61,318 nt of DNA, taken from Ignavibacteria bacterium. Its GTDB lineage: Bacteria > Bacteroidota > Ignavibacteria > Tepidaquicellales > Tepidaquicellaceae. Position 1 is the first letter of the stretch, and each line of letters opens with the position of its first letter. The notes under the pieces are model-generated. The model saw nothing but the letters and a program-made list of their open reading frames with translations, searched no databases and was not told the origin of the DNA. The position numbers and the translations under genes were made by a program. Below are positions 10,456 to 21,380 of this stretch, one piece after another. Where the stretch lies: contig JADHVP010000003.1 of assembly GCA_016783945.1 (NCBI GenBank), forward strand, positions 1 through 61,318, read 5' to 3'.

Positions 10456-11157
10456 TTACTTCTGTAATACAGCTTCGAGTACCAAAGGATCTTCCATAGT
10501 ATAAATATCCGAAAGATTTATTTCCCACGTGAGTTTTCTTCCATCAGTATTATTTGCATTGGATGATATAATATCGTAATCGAATTCTAAATTGTAAATT
10601 AATTTATCTCCTTCAAAAAACTGTGCAAAACTTTCTTTATAACTTACATCTGCAGAATCCGATTCAACAGTAACCTCATCTTCTTTGGATTCATAAAAAT
10701 ATTTAAAATAAATTTTATCTTCCTTCTCTTCATAAGTTATAGTGGTGTTTGATTCCGGTAGATTTTTACTTTCCATTTTGAATGAAGAACCGATTACACT
10801 TACGTCATCGAATGAATAAATAACTTTCATGGTCTTTGATGAATCGGGATTAGTTGTTGAAAATATGTCAAGCAATGTAACTCCGGGCATGTTGCTGTAT
10901 TTTTCTTTTGTATCCTGAATGAATAATTCATCGTTATAAAGAGAGTCTATAATTCCTTGCTCGTTAGTTGAATCGCCAATACTAGCCAACGCTACAAGCA
11001 TGCCCATGAAATCACTTCCGAACTCAACGGTTAGTGTTTCTTTCCCTGAACCGTCACTGTTAATCTTAATATCCCGAACAACATTTAAGCAGGATGTTAG
11101 ATTGATTGTTGCAACAAAAATTGCTATTGTTAAAAAAAATAGTTTTACATTTTTCAT
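10456..11157 (-). CDS. Hypothetical lipoprotein
   Basis: Signal peptide with lipobox-like NLTSC. Confidence 0.6.
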   Translation of the reverse strand: MKNVKLFFLTIAIFVATINLTSCLNVVRDIKINSDGSGKETLTVEFGSDFMGMLVALASIGDSTNEQGIIDSLYNDELFIQDTKEKYSNMPGVTLLDIFSTTNPDSSKTMKVIYSFDDVSVIGSSFKMESKNLPESNTTITYEEKEDKIYFKYFYESKEDEVTVESDSADVSYKESFAQFFEGDKLIYNLEFDYDIISSNANNTDGRKLTWEINLSDIYTMEDPLVLEAVLQK

Positions 11158-11296
11158 TTAAAATATTTTATTTTTAGAACTTATTATTTATTTTGCAGTA
11201 TTATAAAGTAATTAATAAAATTTACTATTTAAATTCTTTTATAAAAAATAACTTCAACATATATCTTTGAAATAATTATTTACGTACAATTATTGT

Positions 11297-13093
11297 ATGG
11301 AACAGATTACAAATCCTAAAAATAATTTAATTACAATTATGAAAAAAGTATCTTTTGTCCTATTCTTTATTTTTTTTATCGTCATTATAATCTTTTCATG
11401 TACGTTCACAATTAAAAAAATTTTCGCAACCGTTTCAAATGTGGATGTAAATAAAATAGCTGTAATTTTATATTCCAAATACATGGACATTACTGTTGGA
11501 CAGGATCAAAGAAAAGATAATCCTGAGATAGTAGCTTTACAAAACCAATACGATGTTCAGAATTATAAAATGAAATTTTCGTTCGATATTGAAAAGAAAA
11601 AAATTTATGGTGTTGTAAAGATGAATGCAAATTCGGTTTCCGATACTATTAATTCTGTATACCTGAATTTTTATTCGAATATGAAAGTGAATTATGTGAA
11701 GCTCAATAAGTATGATGTTGATTTCAATCAGAAAGATGATTACCTGATAGTAAATACAAAAGATAAGATTAAAAATAAAGAAAACTTTGATGTTGAAATA
11801 AAGTATGAAGGCACTCCTAAAAAGATGGGATTTGATTCGTTTGGTTTTGCAGAATTTGACGGGGAACCGTCTATCTACACACTTAGCGAACCAACCTATG
11901 CCCCGACATGGTGGCCCTGTAAAGACCTTACAACCGATAAGTTTACTCATGAAATGGAGGTTACCGTACCATCTGCATTAACAGTTGCTACGAATGGGTC
12001 ATTGATGGAAACTGAAAAGGATGAGGATGGTAACAAAACTTTTTACTGGAAATCCACATATCCTATAACGACTTATCTTGTTTCATTAGCAATTGGGAAA
12101 TATGATCAATGGTCTGACACTTATACTTCATTGGATGGTTCAAAAGAAATGCCGATTATTTATTATACTTATCCATCATATACCGAGAAAGCGAAAAAAG
12201 ATTGGAAGAATACTGTAAAGATGATTGAGTTTTATTCTGAGTTGTTCGGTGAATATCCCTTTATCGATGAAAAGTACGGCATGGTTATGTTCGGGTGGTT
12301 TAGCGGTGCTATGGAGCACCAGACTTTAACAAGTATGGGTTATACGCTCGTAACAGGAGACGGAGCTTATGAATACGTTATTGCTCATGAGCTGGCACAC
12401 CAATGGTATGGAGATGCTGTATCTCCAGAGTCCTGGAAAGATATTTGGCTTAATGAGGGATTTGCCTCTTACAGCGAAGCTTTGTGGGAAGAACATCTTA
12501 ATGGTAAGGAAGCTCTTGAGAAGTATATGGTGAAAGAAGATTACGGTTATTTCCTTGGAACCGTCTACGACCCGAAAGGTTTTATTTTCGGATCGACTGT
12601 TTATCAAAAAGGGAGTTGGGTGCTTCATATGTTAAGAGGAGTAGTTGGTGATAGTACATTCTTTAAAATTCTAAGAACCTATTACGATAAATATAAATAT
12701 AAAACAGCTAACACTTATCAGTTTCAGGAGGTATGTGAAAATATTTCCGGATTAGATCTCGATTTCTTTTTTAACCAGTGGGTATTGAAAGGCACGGGTA
12801 GACCTGAATATGAATTTTCATGGAAAGTCGAGGATTTCCAAGGTCAGAAAGATACAGATTTTTATACACTTCGAATAAACGTTGAACAAAAGCAGAAAGA
12901 CTGGGACGTTTTCAAAATGCCGATTCGTTTTAAAGTTAAAACAGAAACGGGTGATGAGGGAATTTTATTTTATAACGATAAAAAAGAGCAGCAGTTTGAA
13001 CATCCAGTAAAAGGAAAAGTGAAAAAGGTGATATTAGATGACGACAATTGGATATTGAAGAAAGTAAAGAAGGTTGATTACAAAGGTAGTTAA
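11297..13093 (+). CDS. M1 family zinc metallopeptidase (aminopeptidase)
   Basis: GAMEHQ and HELAHQWYGDAV...WLNEGFASYSE motifs. Confidence 0.92.
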   Translation: MEQITNPKNNLITIMKKVSFVLFFIFFIVIIIFSCTFTIKKIFATVSNVDVNKIAVILYSKYMDITVGQDQRKDNPEIVALQNQYDVQNYKMKFSFDIEKKKIYGVVKMNANSVSDTINSVYLNFYSNMKVNYVKLNKYDVDFNQKDDYLIVNTKDKIKNKENFDVEIKYEGTPKKMGFDSFGFAEFDGEPSIYTLSEPTYAPTWWPCKDLTTDKFTHEMEVTVPSALTVATNGSLMETEKDEDGNKTFYWKSTYPITTYLVSLAIGKYDQWSDTYTSLDGSKEMPIIYYTYPSYTEKAKKDWKNTVKMIEFYSELFGEYPFIDEKYGMVMFGWFSGAMEHQTLTSMGYTLVTGDGAYEYVIAHELAHQWYGDAVSPESWKDIWLNEGFASYSEALWEEHLNGKEALEKYMVKEDYGYFLGTVYDPKGFIFGSTVYQKGSWVLHMLRGVVGDSTFFKILRTYYDKYKYKTANTYQFQEVCENISGLDLDFFFNQWVLKGTGRPEYEFSWKVEDFQGQKDTDFYTLRINVEQKQKDWDVFKMPIRFKVKTETGDEGILFYNDKKEQQFEHPVKGKVKKVILDDDNWILKKVKKVDYKGS

Positions 13094-13120
13094 AAGGATT
13101 AACAATATTGTACAAAATAA

Positions 13121-13148
13121 AAAAGCCCGTCTATGCGGGCTTTTTTTA
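13121..13148. terminator. Bidirectional Rho-independent terminator
   Basis: AAAAAAGCCCGTCTATGCGGGCTTTTTTT between convergent genes. Confidence 0.85.
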
Positions 13149-13164
13149 TAAACCGATAATTCAA

Positions 13165-13437
13165 TTATTTCACACTGTTGGATAGATCTTTCCCGGCTTT
13201 AAATTTAGCGACCTTTTTTGCAGGGATTTTTAGTTCAGCACCCGTTTGTGGATTCCTGCCGGTTCTTGCTTTTCTTTTTGCAACAGAAAATGTACCGAAG
13301 CCAACTAATGTGACATTCTTACCTTTTTTTAAAGATGATTGTATTGCTCCAAGAGTTGATTCTAAAGCAGTCTTAGCAGCAACTTTTGTAAGCTTAGCAT
13401 CTTTTGCAATTTGACCAATTAATTCTTCTTTGTTCAT
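13165..13437 (-). CDS. HU/IHF family DNA-binding protein
   Basis: [18 protein letters not shown]...[21 protein letters not shown]. Confidence 0.95.
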   Translation of the reverse strand: MNKEELIGQIAKDAKLTKVAAKTALESTLGAIQSSLKKGKNVTLVGFGTFSVAKRKARTGRNPQTGAELKIPAKKVAKFKAGKDLSNSVK

Positions 13438-13690
13438 ATTTTTAAATTTAAGTTTGAAAAATGATTACGAATTCTAATCACAAAAATAACTATGCATTAA
13501 TAAAAAAGCAACCATTATATTAGTGAATCACTTATCAGATAAGGCTTAAGACAAAAGTGTAAGATTTATAGATTTTCATACCGCAAACGATTTGCTGATC
13601 TTTTTCTTTAAATTACTTTTATTTGTACAGAAATAATTCTATTTTTACAAAATTTGTTAAAAGGTTTATATTAATCTAAGAAAGGGAGCA

Positions 13691-14326
13691 ATGGCTCACT
13701 TTGTATCAAATAAAGACGAAACAGCCAGACTGTTTGAAAATTCTGTACTTGAGTATTTTTCTCACATACATCCAGTAACACCATTTGTTGTTTACATTCC
13801 TGTTAGTGCGTACTTATTGTATTTGGGATTTTTATCTGTTGATTTAGTCTATGGAATCTTGACCGTTTTAGGTGGAGTATTATTGTGGACGATTTTTGAG
13901 TATTCATTCCATAGATGGGGATTTCATTTTCCTGCAAAATCTGAAAGAGGAAAAAAAATTATCCATCTTATTCATGGTATCCATCACGATTATCCGAGAG
14001 ATCATACAAGGCTTGTCATGCCTTTAATGGTGAGCATTCCATTAGCAACTTTATTTTATTTCATATTTCTTTTTGTCTTCGGTGTATATCACTTTAATGT
14101 CTTTGCAGGGTTTATTATTGGTTACATGATTTATGATTTCATACATTATGCGACACATCATTATAAAATGACAAACAGACTTGGTCGTTTCTTAAAGGAA
14201 TATCATTTAAGACATCATTATACCGATAGTGAAACCGCTTTTGGCATTAGTAGTCCTTTATGGGATTTTCTTTTTAGGAGTCTTCCTCCATTCGTTTATG
14301 AAGAACAAAAAGCTGCATCAAAATGA
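13691..14326 (+). CDS. Sterol desaturase / fatty acid hydroxylase superfamily protein
   Basis: Histidine clusters HGIHHDYPRDHTR, HYATHH, HLRHHY plus transmembrane segments. Confidence 0.85.
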   Translation: MAHFVSNKDETARLFENSVLEYFSHIHPVTPFVVYIPVSAYLLYLGFLSVDLVYGILTVLGGVLLWTIFEYSFHRWGFHFPAKSERGKKIIHLIHGIHHDYPRDHTRLVMPLMVSIPLATLFYFIFLFVFGVYHFNVFAGFIIGYMIYDFIHYATHHYKMTNRLGRFLKEYHLRHHYTDSETAFGISSPLWDFLFRSLPPFVYEEQKAASK

Positions 14327-14437
14327 TTTTCTTGGTTTGTATGTTTAGAAGTATAATATTGTAAAAAGCGATCTATTTTAATCGTCTTTTTTTATTTTAA
14401 ATCTATTTAGTGATTTAAATGTAAATATTAATCGCAT

Positions 14438-17400
14438 CTAATTATATTCATCCCAGCTTTTAACTTTTAAATCTTTTATATGTGTTCGGTGGAGTGCTTC
14501 AACAAATCTTTTTGCAAGCTGCAGATTGGTGATTAAAGATACATCAAAATCAACAGCCTTTCGTCGAATGAGGTAGTCATTCTCGAGTTCTTCTTTTTCA
14601 ATATTTTGAGGTATGTTTATTACCAGATCAATTTTTTTATTAGCAATGTAGGTAAGTGTGTTAGGCTCTTTTTTTTCCAAAGGCATATATAAAACCTCCG
14701 CATTTATTCCATTGGCGGACATAAATTCTGCCGTATCCTTTGTAGCATAAAATCTAAAACCCATTTGTTCAAGAATTATTGTACTTTTTAGAAAATCTGC
14801 TTTGCTGTCAATCGGACCTGTGGAAAGCAAAATTGATTTCTTAGGTATTTTAAATCCAACGGATATAAGGCTTTTTAAGAACGCCTCGTTAAAATCGTCA
14901 CCCAGGCATGCGACCTCTCCTGTCGATGCCATCTCAACGCCTGAAATAGGGTCTGAGCCTTTTAGTCTTGTAAAAGAAAAGTGGGGAGCCTTTACTCCAA
15001 CATAATTTAAATCAAAGGAGGACTTATCAATCCTGGGAACTTCATTCCCCATAATAATTTTTGTGGCTAAATCTACAAAGTTCAGTTTGAAAACTTTTGA
15101 AACAAAAGGAAAGCTTCTTGAAGCTCTTAAATTACATTCTATAACCTTAACATCATTGTCCTTGGCTATAAACTGAATATTAAAAGGACCGGTTATCTTT
15201 AAAGACTTTGCAATCTTTTTAGCTATGACTTTAATTCTTCTCATCGTTTCCAAATAGGTTCTTTGCGGTGGTAATACCAGTGTTGCATCTCCCGAATGAA
15301 CACCTGCATTCTCTACATGTTCTGAGATTGCATAACAATAAAGTTCGCCCTCTTTAGCGACCGCATCAATTTCTATTTCTTTTGCCTCTGTAATAAACTT
15401 ACTGATAACTACAGGATGCTCCTGACTAATGTCTGAAGCTTTCTTTAAAAATTCTTTTAGCTCACTTTTACTTAATGCAATGCTCATTGCTGCTCCACTC
15501 AGAACGTAACTTGGTCGAACCAGTACCGGATATCCAACCTTTTCAGCAAATTTCTCAGCTTCTTCAATATTAGTCAATTCCCTCCATTCCGGTTGGTCAA
15601 CTCCAAATTTGTCTAAGAGCTGGGAAAACCTATGTCTGTTTTCTGCCATATCGATACTTTTGGGAGATGTTCCCAGGATTTTAACGCCTGCGTTATTCAA
15701 CGGTATTGCTAAATTATTTGGTATTTGACCACCCATTGAAATTATTATTCCCATTGGATTCTCTTTCTCATATAGATCCAATACTCTTTCAAAAGTAAGC
15801 TCATCAAAATAAAGTTTGTCACAAATATCATAATCCGTACTTACCGTTTCCGGATTACAATTTATCATGATCGTTTTATATTCCAGATTTCTCAAAGTTA
15901 TTACCGAATTTACACAACACCAGTCGAACTCCACCGAAGAACCAATCCTGTAAGCTCCACTGCCAATAATCACGACCTGGTTTTTATCATTGAAGTCAAG
16001 GTCATCAGCATGACCGTTATAAGTAAAATACAAGTAATTTGTCTTTGCAGGATATTCTGCGGCTAAAGTATCTATCTGTTTCACACAGGGAAGGATGTTT
16101 AAGTTTTTTCTTTTCTCTCTCACCGATAGCTCATCACTGCCCGTAATCATTCCTATTTGCAGATCGGAAAAACCTTTTTGTTTCGCATCTTTAAAGAGTG
16201 CAGCCGGTAAATTATTAAGTTTGTATCCTTGCAGTTTAATTTCAGTTTCAAGTATATTTTTTATCTTATAAAGAAACCACGGGTCTACTTTGCAAAGCTC
16301 ATGAATATGCTCTATTGAAAATCCTCTCCTTATTGCTTCTGCAATTGCAAATATTCTTTTATCGGTTGGCTCTTTTAATTCTTTTTCAATATCATCGAAT
16401 TCGAGATCATTGCAAACAACTCCTTTCATACCTACATCCAGCATTCTTATTGCTTTTTGTAAAACCTCTTCGTAAGAGCGGGCAATTGCCATAACCTCTC
16501 CAACCGATTTCATCTCAGACCCCAGGCTTTGAGTAACTTTCCTGAATTTTTGTAAATCCCATCTTGGATATTTAAGAACGATATAATCCAAAGCCGGTTC
16601 AAAACACGCTGAGGTTTCTTTTGTGATGATATTATCCACTTCGGTTAAACTGTAACCTAAAGCTAACTTTGTTGCGATAAACGCTAAAGGATAACCGGTT
16701 GCTTTTGAGGCGAGTGCTGAACTACGGCTTAACCTTGCGTTTACTTCTATTATTCGGTAATCTTCGGACTCAGGATTGAGAGCAAATTGAATGTTGCATT
16801 CTCCCACTATCCCGAGATGCCTTATCACTTTAATTGACAGTGCTCTCATTTTGAAGTTTTCGGAAGCGGATAAGGTCTGTACTGGTGCCACCACTATACT
16901 TTCCCCCGTATGAATTCCCATCGGGTCCATATTTTCCATTGAGCATACTACAATGCAGTTGTTGTAACTATCTCGTACAACTTCATATTCAAGTTCTTTC
17001 CAACCGCCAAAATATTCTTCTATTAAAATCTGTTCTGTGAAAGAAAATGCTTTTCTGGTAAGTTCCTCAAGTTCATTTTTGTTATATGCCGCACCGGAAC
17101 CCAGTCCTCCCAATGCATAAGCGACACGACACATTACCGGATAACCGATTTCTTCAGCAACTTCAATAGCATCTTTGACACTGATTACAGCTTTGCTAAC
17201 AGGGGATTTCAAATTAATCTCATCTAATTTTTTTACGAATAAATCCCTATCCTCTGTATTTTGAATAACTTCTACTGGAGTCCCTAATATTTCAACATTG
17301 TTCTTTTCGAAAACACCTTTCTTGAATAATTCTACCCCGACGTTTAACGCTGTTTGTCCACCGACCCCAAGCAACACACCATCAGGTTTTTCTTTCTTAA

Positions 17401-17635
17401 TTACTTTTTGGACAAAGTATTCATCAATCGGGACAAAGTATACTATGTCTGCAAAGTGATCTGAGGTTTGAATTGTTGCAATGTTCGGATTAATCAGAAC
17501 TGTTTGAATGCCTTCTTCCTTTAAAGCTTTAATAGCCTGGCTGCCTGAATAATCAAACTCTCCTGCTTGACCAATACGTATTGCACCAGAGCCTATTATA
17601 AGAACTTTCTTGTATTTCGTTGTTATCTGTTTCAT
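14438..17635 (-). CDS. carB: Carbamoyl-phosphate synthase large subunit
   Basis: GSGAIRIGQAGEFDYSGSQAIKALKEEG; duplicated ATP-grasp architecture; 1065 aa. Confidence 0.97.
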   Translation of the reverse strand: MKQITTKYKKVLIIGSGAIRIGQAGEFDYSGSQAIKALKEEGIQTVLINPNIATIQTSDHFADIVYFVPIDEYFVQKVIKKEKPDGVLLGVGGQTALNVGVELFKKGVFEKNNVEILGTPVEVIQNTEDRDLFVKKLDEINLKSPVSKAVISVKDAIEVAEEIGYPVMCRVAYALGGLGSGAAYNKNELEELTRKAFSFTEQILIEEYFGGWKELEYEVVRDSYNNCIVVCSMENMDPMGIHTGESIVVAPVQTLSASENFKMRALSIKVIRHLGIVGECNIQFALNPESEDYRIIEVNARLSRSSALASKATGYPLAFIATKLALGYSLTEVDNIITKETSACFEPALDYIVLKYPRWDLQKFRKVTQSLGSEMKSVGEVMAIARSYEEVLQKAIRMLDVGMKGVVCNDLEFDDIEKELKEPTDKRIFAIAEAIRRGFSIEHIHELCKVDPWFLYKIKNILETEIKLQGYKLNNLPAALFKDAKQKGFSDLQIGMITGSDELSVREKRKNLNILPCVKQIDTLAAEYPAKTNYLYFTYNGHADDLDFNDKNQVVIIGSGAYRIGSSVEFDWCCVNSVITLRNLEYKTIMINCNPETVSTDYDICDKLYFDELTFERVLDLYEKENPMGIIISMGGQIPNNLAIPLNNAGVKILGTSPKSIDMAENRHRFSQLLDKFGVDQPEWRELTNIEEAEKFAEKVGYPVLVRPSYVLSGAAMSIALSKSELKEFLKKASDISQEHPVVISKFITEAKEIEIDAVAKEGELYCYAISEHVENAGVHSGDATLVLPPQRTYLETMRRIKVIAKKIAKSLKITGPFNIQFIAKDNDVKVIECNLRASRSFPFVSKVFKLNFVDLATKIIMGNEVPRIDKSSFDLNYVGVKAPHFSFTRLKGSDPISGVEMASTGEVACLGDDFNEAFLKSLISVGFKIPKKSILLSTGPIDSKADFLKSTIILEQMGFRFYATKDTAEFMSANGINAEVLYMPLEKKEPNTLTYIANKKIDLVINIPQNIEKEELENDYLIRRKAVDFDVSLITNLQLAKRFVEALHRTHIKDLKVKSWDEYN

Positions 17636-18708
17636 TACTTCATTGCCCTCAAAAACATATCGAATAAAAATTCTGTGTCATCAGGTCCGGGTGATGCTTC
17701 AGGATGAAATTGTGTCCCAAAGAAAGGTTTCGAAATGTGTATAATGCCTTCATTCGTCCTGTCGTTATTATTGTAGAACCACTCACGCCAGTCTTCTGGG
17801 AGCGTGTTGGAATCGATTGCAAAACCATGGTTCTGAACTGTAATATAGCATCTCTTTGTTCCCGATTCCATACAGGGCTGGTTTTGACTTCTGTGACCGT
17901 ATTTTAATTTGTAAGTATTTGCACCGGCTGCTAAACCTAAAATTTGTGAGCCAAGACAGATTCCAAGTATAGGGATGTTTTTTTCTATAGCACTTTTAAC
18001 GTTCTCAATTGTTACCGAACATTTCTTGGGATCTCCCGGTCCGCTTGATATAATCACACCATTTGCTTTTTCTTTTAAAAAATCGTAATCCCATGGAACC
18101 CACACTACTGTAAAATTTCTTCTGAGGAATGCACGTATTATATTATTCTTCGTACCGCAATCTACTATGATGACTTTCTTCTTTCCTCTTTCGAAAACAA
18201 CGGGTGATTTGATACTTACTTCTGAAACAAGGTTTCTGTCATTGGGATCTTCGAATGGGATACTGTTTAGATTGGTTACAATTTTCCCGAGTAATGTTCC
18301 TTTTTCCCTTAATATTTTAGTAAGCTCTCTTGTATCAATTCCTGTAATGCCGGGAATATTATGTTCCTTCATCCATTCTGACAAAGACTTTTGCGCATTC
18401 CAGTGAGAGTATGATTCAGAATAATTAGAGACAATCAAACCCTGTACCTGAATTTTATCCGACTCGAAATATTTTAAAAGATTGTCTTCTTTTTCATTCG
18501 GAGGTATTCCGTAATTACCAATTAGGGGATATGTTAAAACCAGTATTTGTCCTTTGTAAGATGGATCGGTAAGACTTTCCGGATAACCAACCATTCCAGT
18601 ATTAAAAACCACTTCACCGGCAACATCTTTTTTAGAACCAAAAGAAGTGCCTTCAATGATTGTACCATCTTCTAGAATTAGTTTGGTTTCATTATTTCCG
18701 GATGGCAT
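17635..18708 (-). CDS. carA: Carbamoyl-phosphate synthase small subunit
   Basis: GITGIDTRELTKILREKG, GPGDP, GICLGSQILGLA, GTQFHPEASPGP. Confidence 0.97.
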   Translation of the reverse strand: MPSGNNETKLILEDGTIIEGTSFGSKKDVAGEVVFNTGMVGYPESLTDPSYKGQILVLTYPLIGNYGIPPNEKEDNLLKYFESDKIQVQGLIVSNYSESYSHWNAQKSLSEWMKEHNIPGITGIDTRELTKILREKGTLLGKIVTNLNSIPFEDPNDRNLVSEVSIKSPVVFERGKKKVIIVDCGTKNNIIRAFLRRNFTVVWVPWDYDFLKEKANGVIISSGPGDPKKCSVTIENVKSAIEKNIPILGICLGSQILGLAAGANTYKLKYGHRSQNQPCMESGTKRCYITVQNHGFAIDSNTLPEDWREWFYNNNDRTNEGIIHISKPFFGTQFHPEASPGPDDTEFLFDMFLRAMK

Positions 18709-18890
18709 ATAAAAGTTGTTAGTAGATTTGATTTTATATAATATAACTCATTTAGGATAATTTATCTGTGATAAATAAGAAGAGTTCAAACTTGAAATAA
18801 TTTTATTTAAATAAATTTCTACAAGGCTCAAAGAATAATTTATATTTAGAAATTTAATGATGTTGTTTAATTTAAGAAAGAAATGATTAT

Positions 18891-18928
18891 AAAAAAACCC
18901 GGGTGCTTTATCGCAAACACCCGGGTGT
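18891..18928 (-). terminator. Rho-independent terminator of the cytochrome gene
   Basis: Minus strand ACCCGGGTG TTTGCGATAAAG CACCCGGGT TTTTTT. Confidence 0.8.
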
Positions 18929-18963
18929 ATAATTAAAGGAGAAAGCAATGAAAAACTACTTTC

Positions 18964-21066
18964 TTATTTTATCAGTACCATTTTCTTAACAATTACGTTA
19001 CCGCTAGCAACAAACCTGTAGAAATAAACTCCTGTTGCTATCTGTAATCCATTATTATCTGTACCGTTCCAATCAACTGTATATTTTCCCGGTGACAATT
19101 TTTGATTAACGAGAGATCTAACTTCTCTGCCTGTGATGTCATAAATCTTCATCGTAACTATTGAATTTCTTGGCACGGAAAAGTCAATCTTTGTTGATGG
19201 GTTGAAAGGATTCGGATAGTTTTGAGACATTTCGAATCTTTCAGGAATTTCAGTACCGTTCGGAGTTACTCCAATTGCATTTGGTACAGAAGCAAGAAGG
19301 ACATTAATTGAGAAGAATGGATTATGCATTCCTTTACCACTACCATAATAAATCAGTTGATAGTTCCAATATGCTTTTCTTAAGTTTACGTTAAAAGTAT
19401 CAGCTCTAATAAGAGCATAGTTTATTGAATCGAGTCCTGTTGGTGGAAGAGCGGTTCTCAGTTTTGTAGCGCAACCTTCAAATTCAACCGTCCATGGCTC
19501 AATAAGTCCATTACCATCAAAGTCAGATGGTGCTATGAAATCATCAAATTTTGTTATACCCGGATGACAGGTTAGACATCCTGTAACATGGTCGTAGTTC
19601 GTAGATTCATAGTGAAGGTTCCAAGTATGTCCACCTACTTTATCTCTTGTTACTGTACCGGTATCTGTAGTTTCAGCCATATGACAACCTATGCATCCTC
19701 CGTCAACTGCAGTCTTGTGTGAGCCGGAAAGATAAGGTACACTATTGAATGTACCTGCGTTAGTACCCATTATTACATCAGTCTGTGTTGAGTGGTGTGG
19801 TCCCCAGTGTGAAGAATTAACCACTGTTTGAGTATAAGCGCCTACATCTCTTCTTGCCATGTGGCAAGTAGCGCAGACTTTTCCTTCATCAAGATTGCTG
19901 TAAGACACACCATTTGCGAGTGTATCAGCTGGTACAGTTCTTAGGTGATACCCGGTGGGAGTGTCACCGTGTGGATCGTGACAGGATTGACATGAATTCA
20001 TCGTCAGATCGGCTTCTTTCATGTTTTCAGTATCTGTTCCTCTTTCATACGTTAAATTTACAAAACCTTTACCATCGTGGCATCTTATACAGTTACCAAG
20101 ACTGTTTGTCATGTATGATGAGTTGCTGGGTCCTTGAGCAAAAGAGTTAGACCATGGCATTTCGCTGTGTCCTGAGTTTTCCCATTCAGAGTATTTATTA
20201 TGTCTCCAGGGTTCGTCATGGCAAGATGCGCAGACGCCTGCATCATAGGAAATTTGAATTTTGCTTGTATCACCGCCCATAGTATGTTCGCTTCCTGCAC
20301 CGTGGCAGTTTTCACAGCCTATGGTGGCAAATGCAACGAGTGATGGATAAACTAATTTAAGTGAATCCCAGACTCCTGGGTGTGGTGGAGAAAAGTTTGC
20401 CCAGTTCCATCCGAGTGTGCGGGCTACATCATCAAATCCATGATTGTTATTCCAAAGATTATGGTCGTAACCGGTTGTATGACATTTCATACAGCTTGTG
20501 CTGTAGTAAGATGAACCGCTGTCGATTTCGAATTTGAATATATTCGCGTGACCGCTTTCTTTCCATCTGTTAAAGATGTTTAAAAATTTAGACATACCTG
20601 CGTGACAGGTCATGCAATTTGGAAATACTGCCGGTACACCCTGGAAATTACCTACGCCTACATAATCTGAAGCGAAGATTTTTAGTGTGGTATCAGCAGA
20701 GCCTGTACTTGTTGTGATTGCACATTTAACCTCATAAAGACCTTTGACATCCGTACGGAATTTTACCCATCCTAATGATGGTATCGTAATGAATGTGGCA
20801 GTAGATCCTGATGGTTTCATGTTGAACGTCCATGTAGTATTCTGGATTGCGGATGTATCCGTTCTGTTTACAACAGAAAGATAAACGTATACGCCGTTAC
20901 CTACAACATTCAAACCTGTTGCAACAGATGAGTCTGTAGCGAATACAGGATCACTTGTTACCATATGAGGTGTAACAGGTTGGTTAATTATTTTTGGCTG
21001 GGGCTGAGAATAAGCATAAGAAAAACCCAATACCAAAATTAAAACTGTAAGTAGTATCTTTTTCAT
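18964..21066 (-). CDS. Multiheme c-type cytochrome with nine CxxCH motifs and T9SS C-terminal domain
   Basis: CMTCH, CMKCH, CENCH, CASCH, CIRCH, CQSCH, CATCH, CIGCH, CLTCH; QNYPNPFNPSTKIDFSVP...KKMVLIK. Confidence 0.88.
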   Translation of the reverse strand: MKKILLTVLILVLGFSYAYSQPQPKIINQPVTPHMVTSDPVFATDSSVATGLNVVGNGVYVYLSVVNRTDTSAIQNTTWTFNMKPSGSTATFITIPSLGWVKFRTDVKGLYEVKCAITTSTGSADTTLKIFASDYVGVGNFQGVPAVFPNCMTCHAGMSKFLNIFNRWKESGHANIFKFEIDSGSSYYSTSCMKCHTTGYDHNLWNNNHGFDDVARTLGWNWANFSPPHPGVWDSLKLVYPSLVAFATIGCENCHGAGSEHTMGGDTSKIQISYDAGVCASCHDEPWRHNKYSEWENSGHSEMPWSNSFAQGPSNSSYMTNSLGNCIRCHDGKGFVNLTYERGTDTENMKEADLTMNSCQSCHDPHGDTPTGYHLRTVPADTLANGVSYSNLDEGKVCATCHMARRDVGAYTQTVVNSSHWGPHHSTQTDVIMGTNAGTFNSVPYLSGSHKTAVDGGCIGCHMAETTDTGTVTRDKVGGHTWNLHYESTNYDHVTGCLTCHPGITKFDDFIAPSDFDGNGLIEPWTVEFEGCATKLRTALPPTGLDSINYALIRADTFNVNLRKAYWNYQLIYYGSGKGMHNPFFSINVLLASVPNAIGVTPNGTEIPERFEMSQNYPNPFNPSTKIDFSVPRNSIVTMKIYDITGREVRSLVNQKLSPGKYTVDWNGTDNNGLQIATGVYFYRFVASGNVIVKKMVLIK

Positions 21067-21380
21067 ATCTAATTACTTTTTGTTAATGAAAATTATTTAA
21101 TGAGTTTTTTAAAAATGTTAATATAAGTATATCTTAATTAATATATATAAGTTAACAAATTATGTGCCAGTAAATAAACTCTTGTTAATTAGTAGATAAT
21201 TATTTGGGATTAAAAAAAAGTGTAGACGAAATACACACATTTTGTCTTTTTGAGGAAATAAGAAACACTGTAAAAATTGCTAAATATTAAGAATAAATAC
21301 AAGATTTTACTGTGACATGGCTTTTAACCGAAAATGTTAATTTATTTTTCGATTAGTATTTTATTGAATATTATATTTAC

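Noticed and set aside
11537-11950. Minus-strand 137-aa ORF inside the M1 peptidase
   Set aside because: Antisense shadow of a conserved CDS; Ile/Phe-rich from AT-rich complement.
20109-20315. Minus-strand 68-aa ORF inside the multiheme cytochrome
   Set aside because: Out-of-frame read of the cytochrome on the same strand; no independent start signal.
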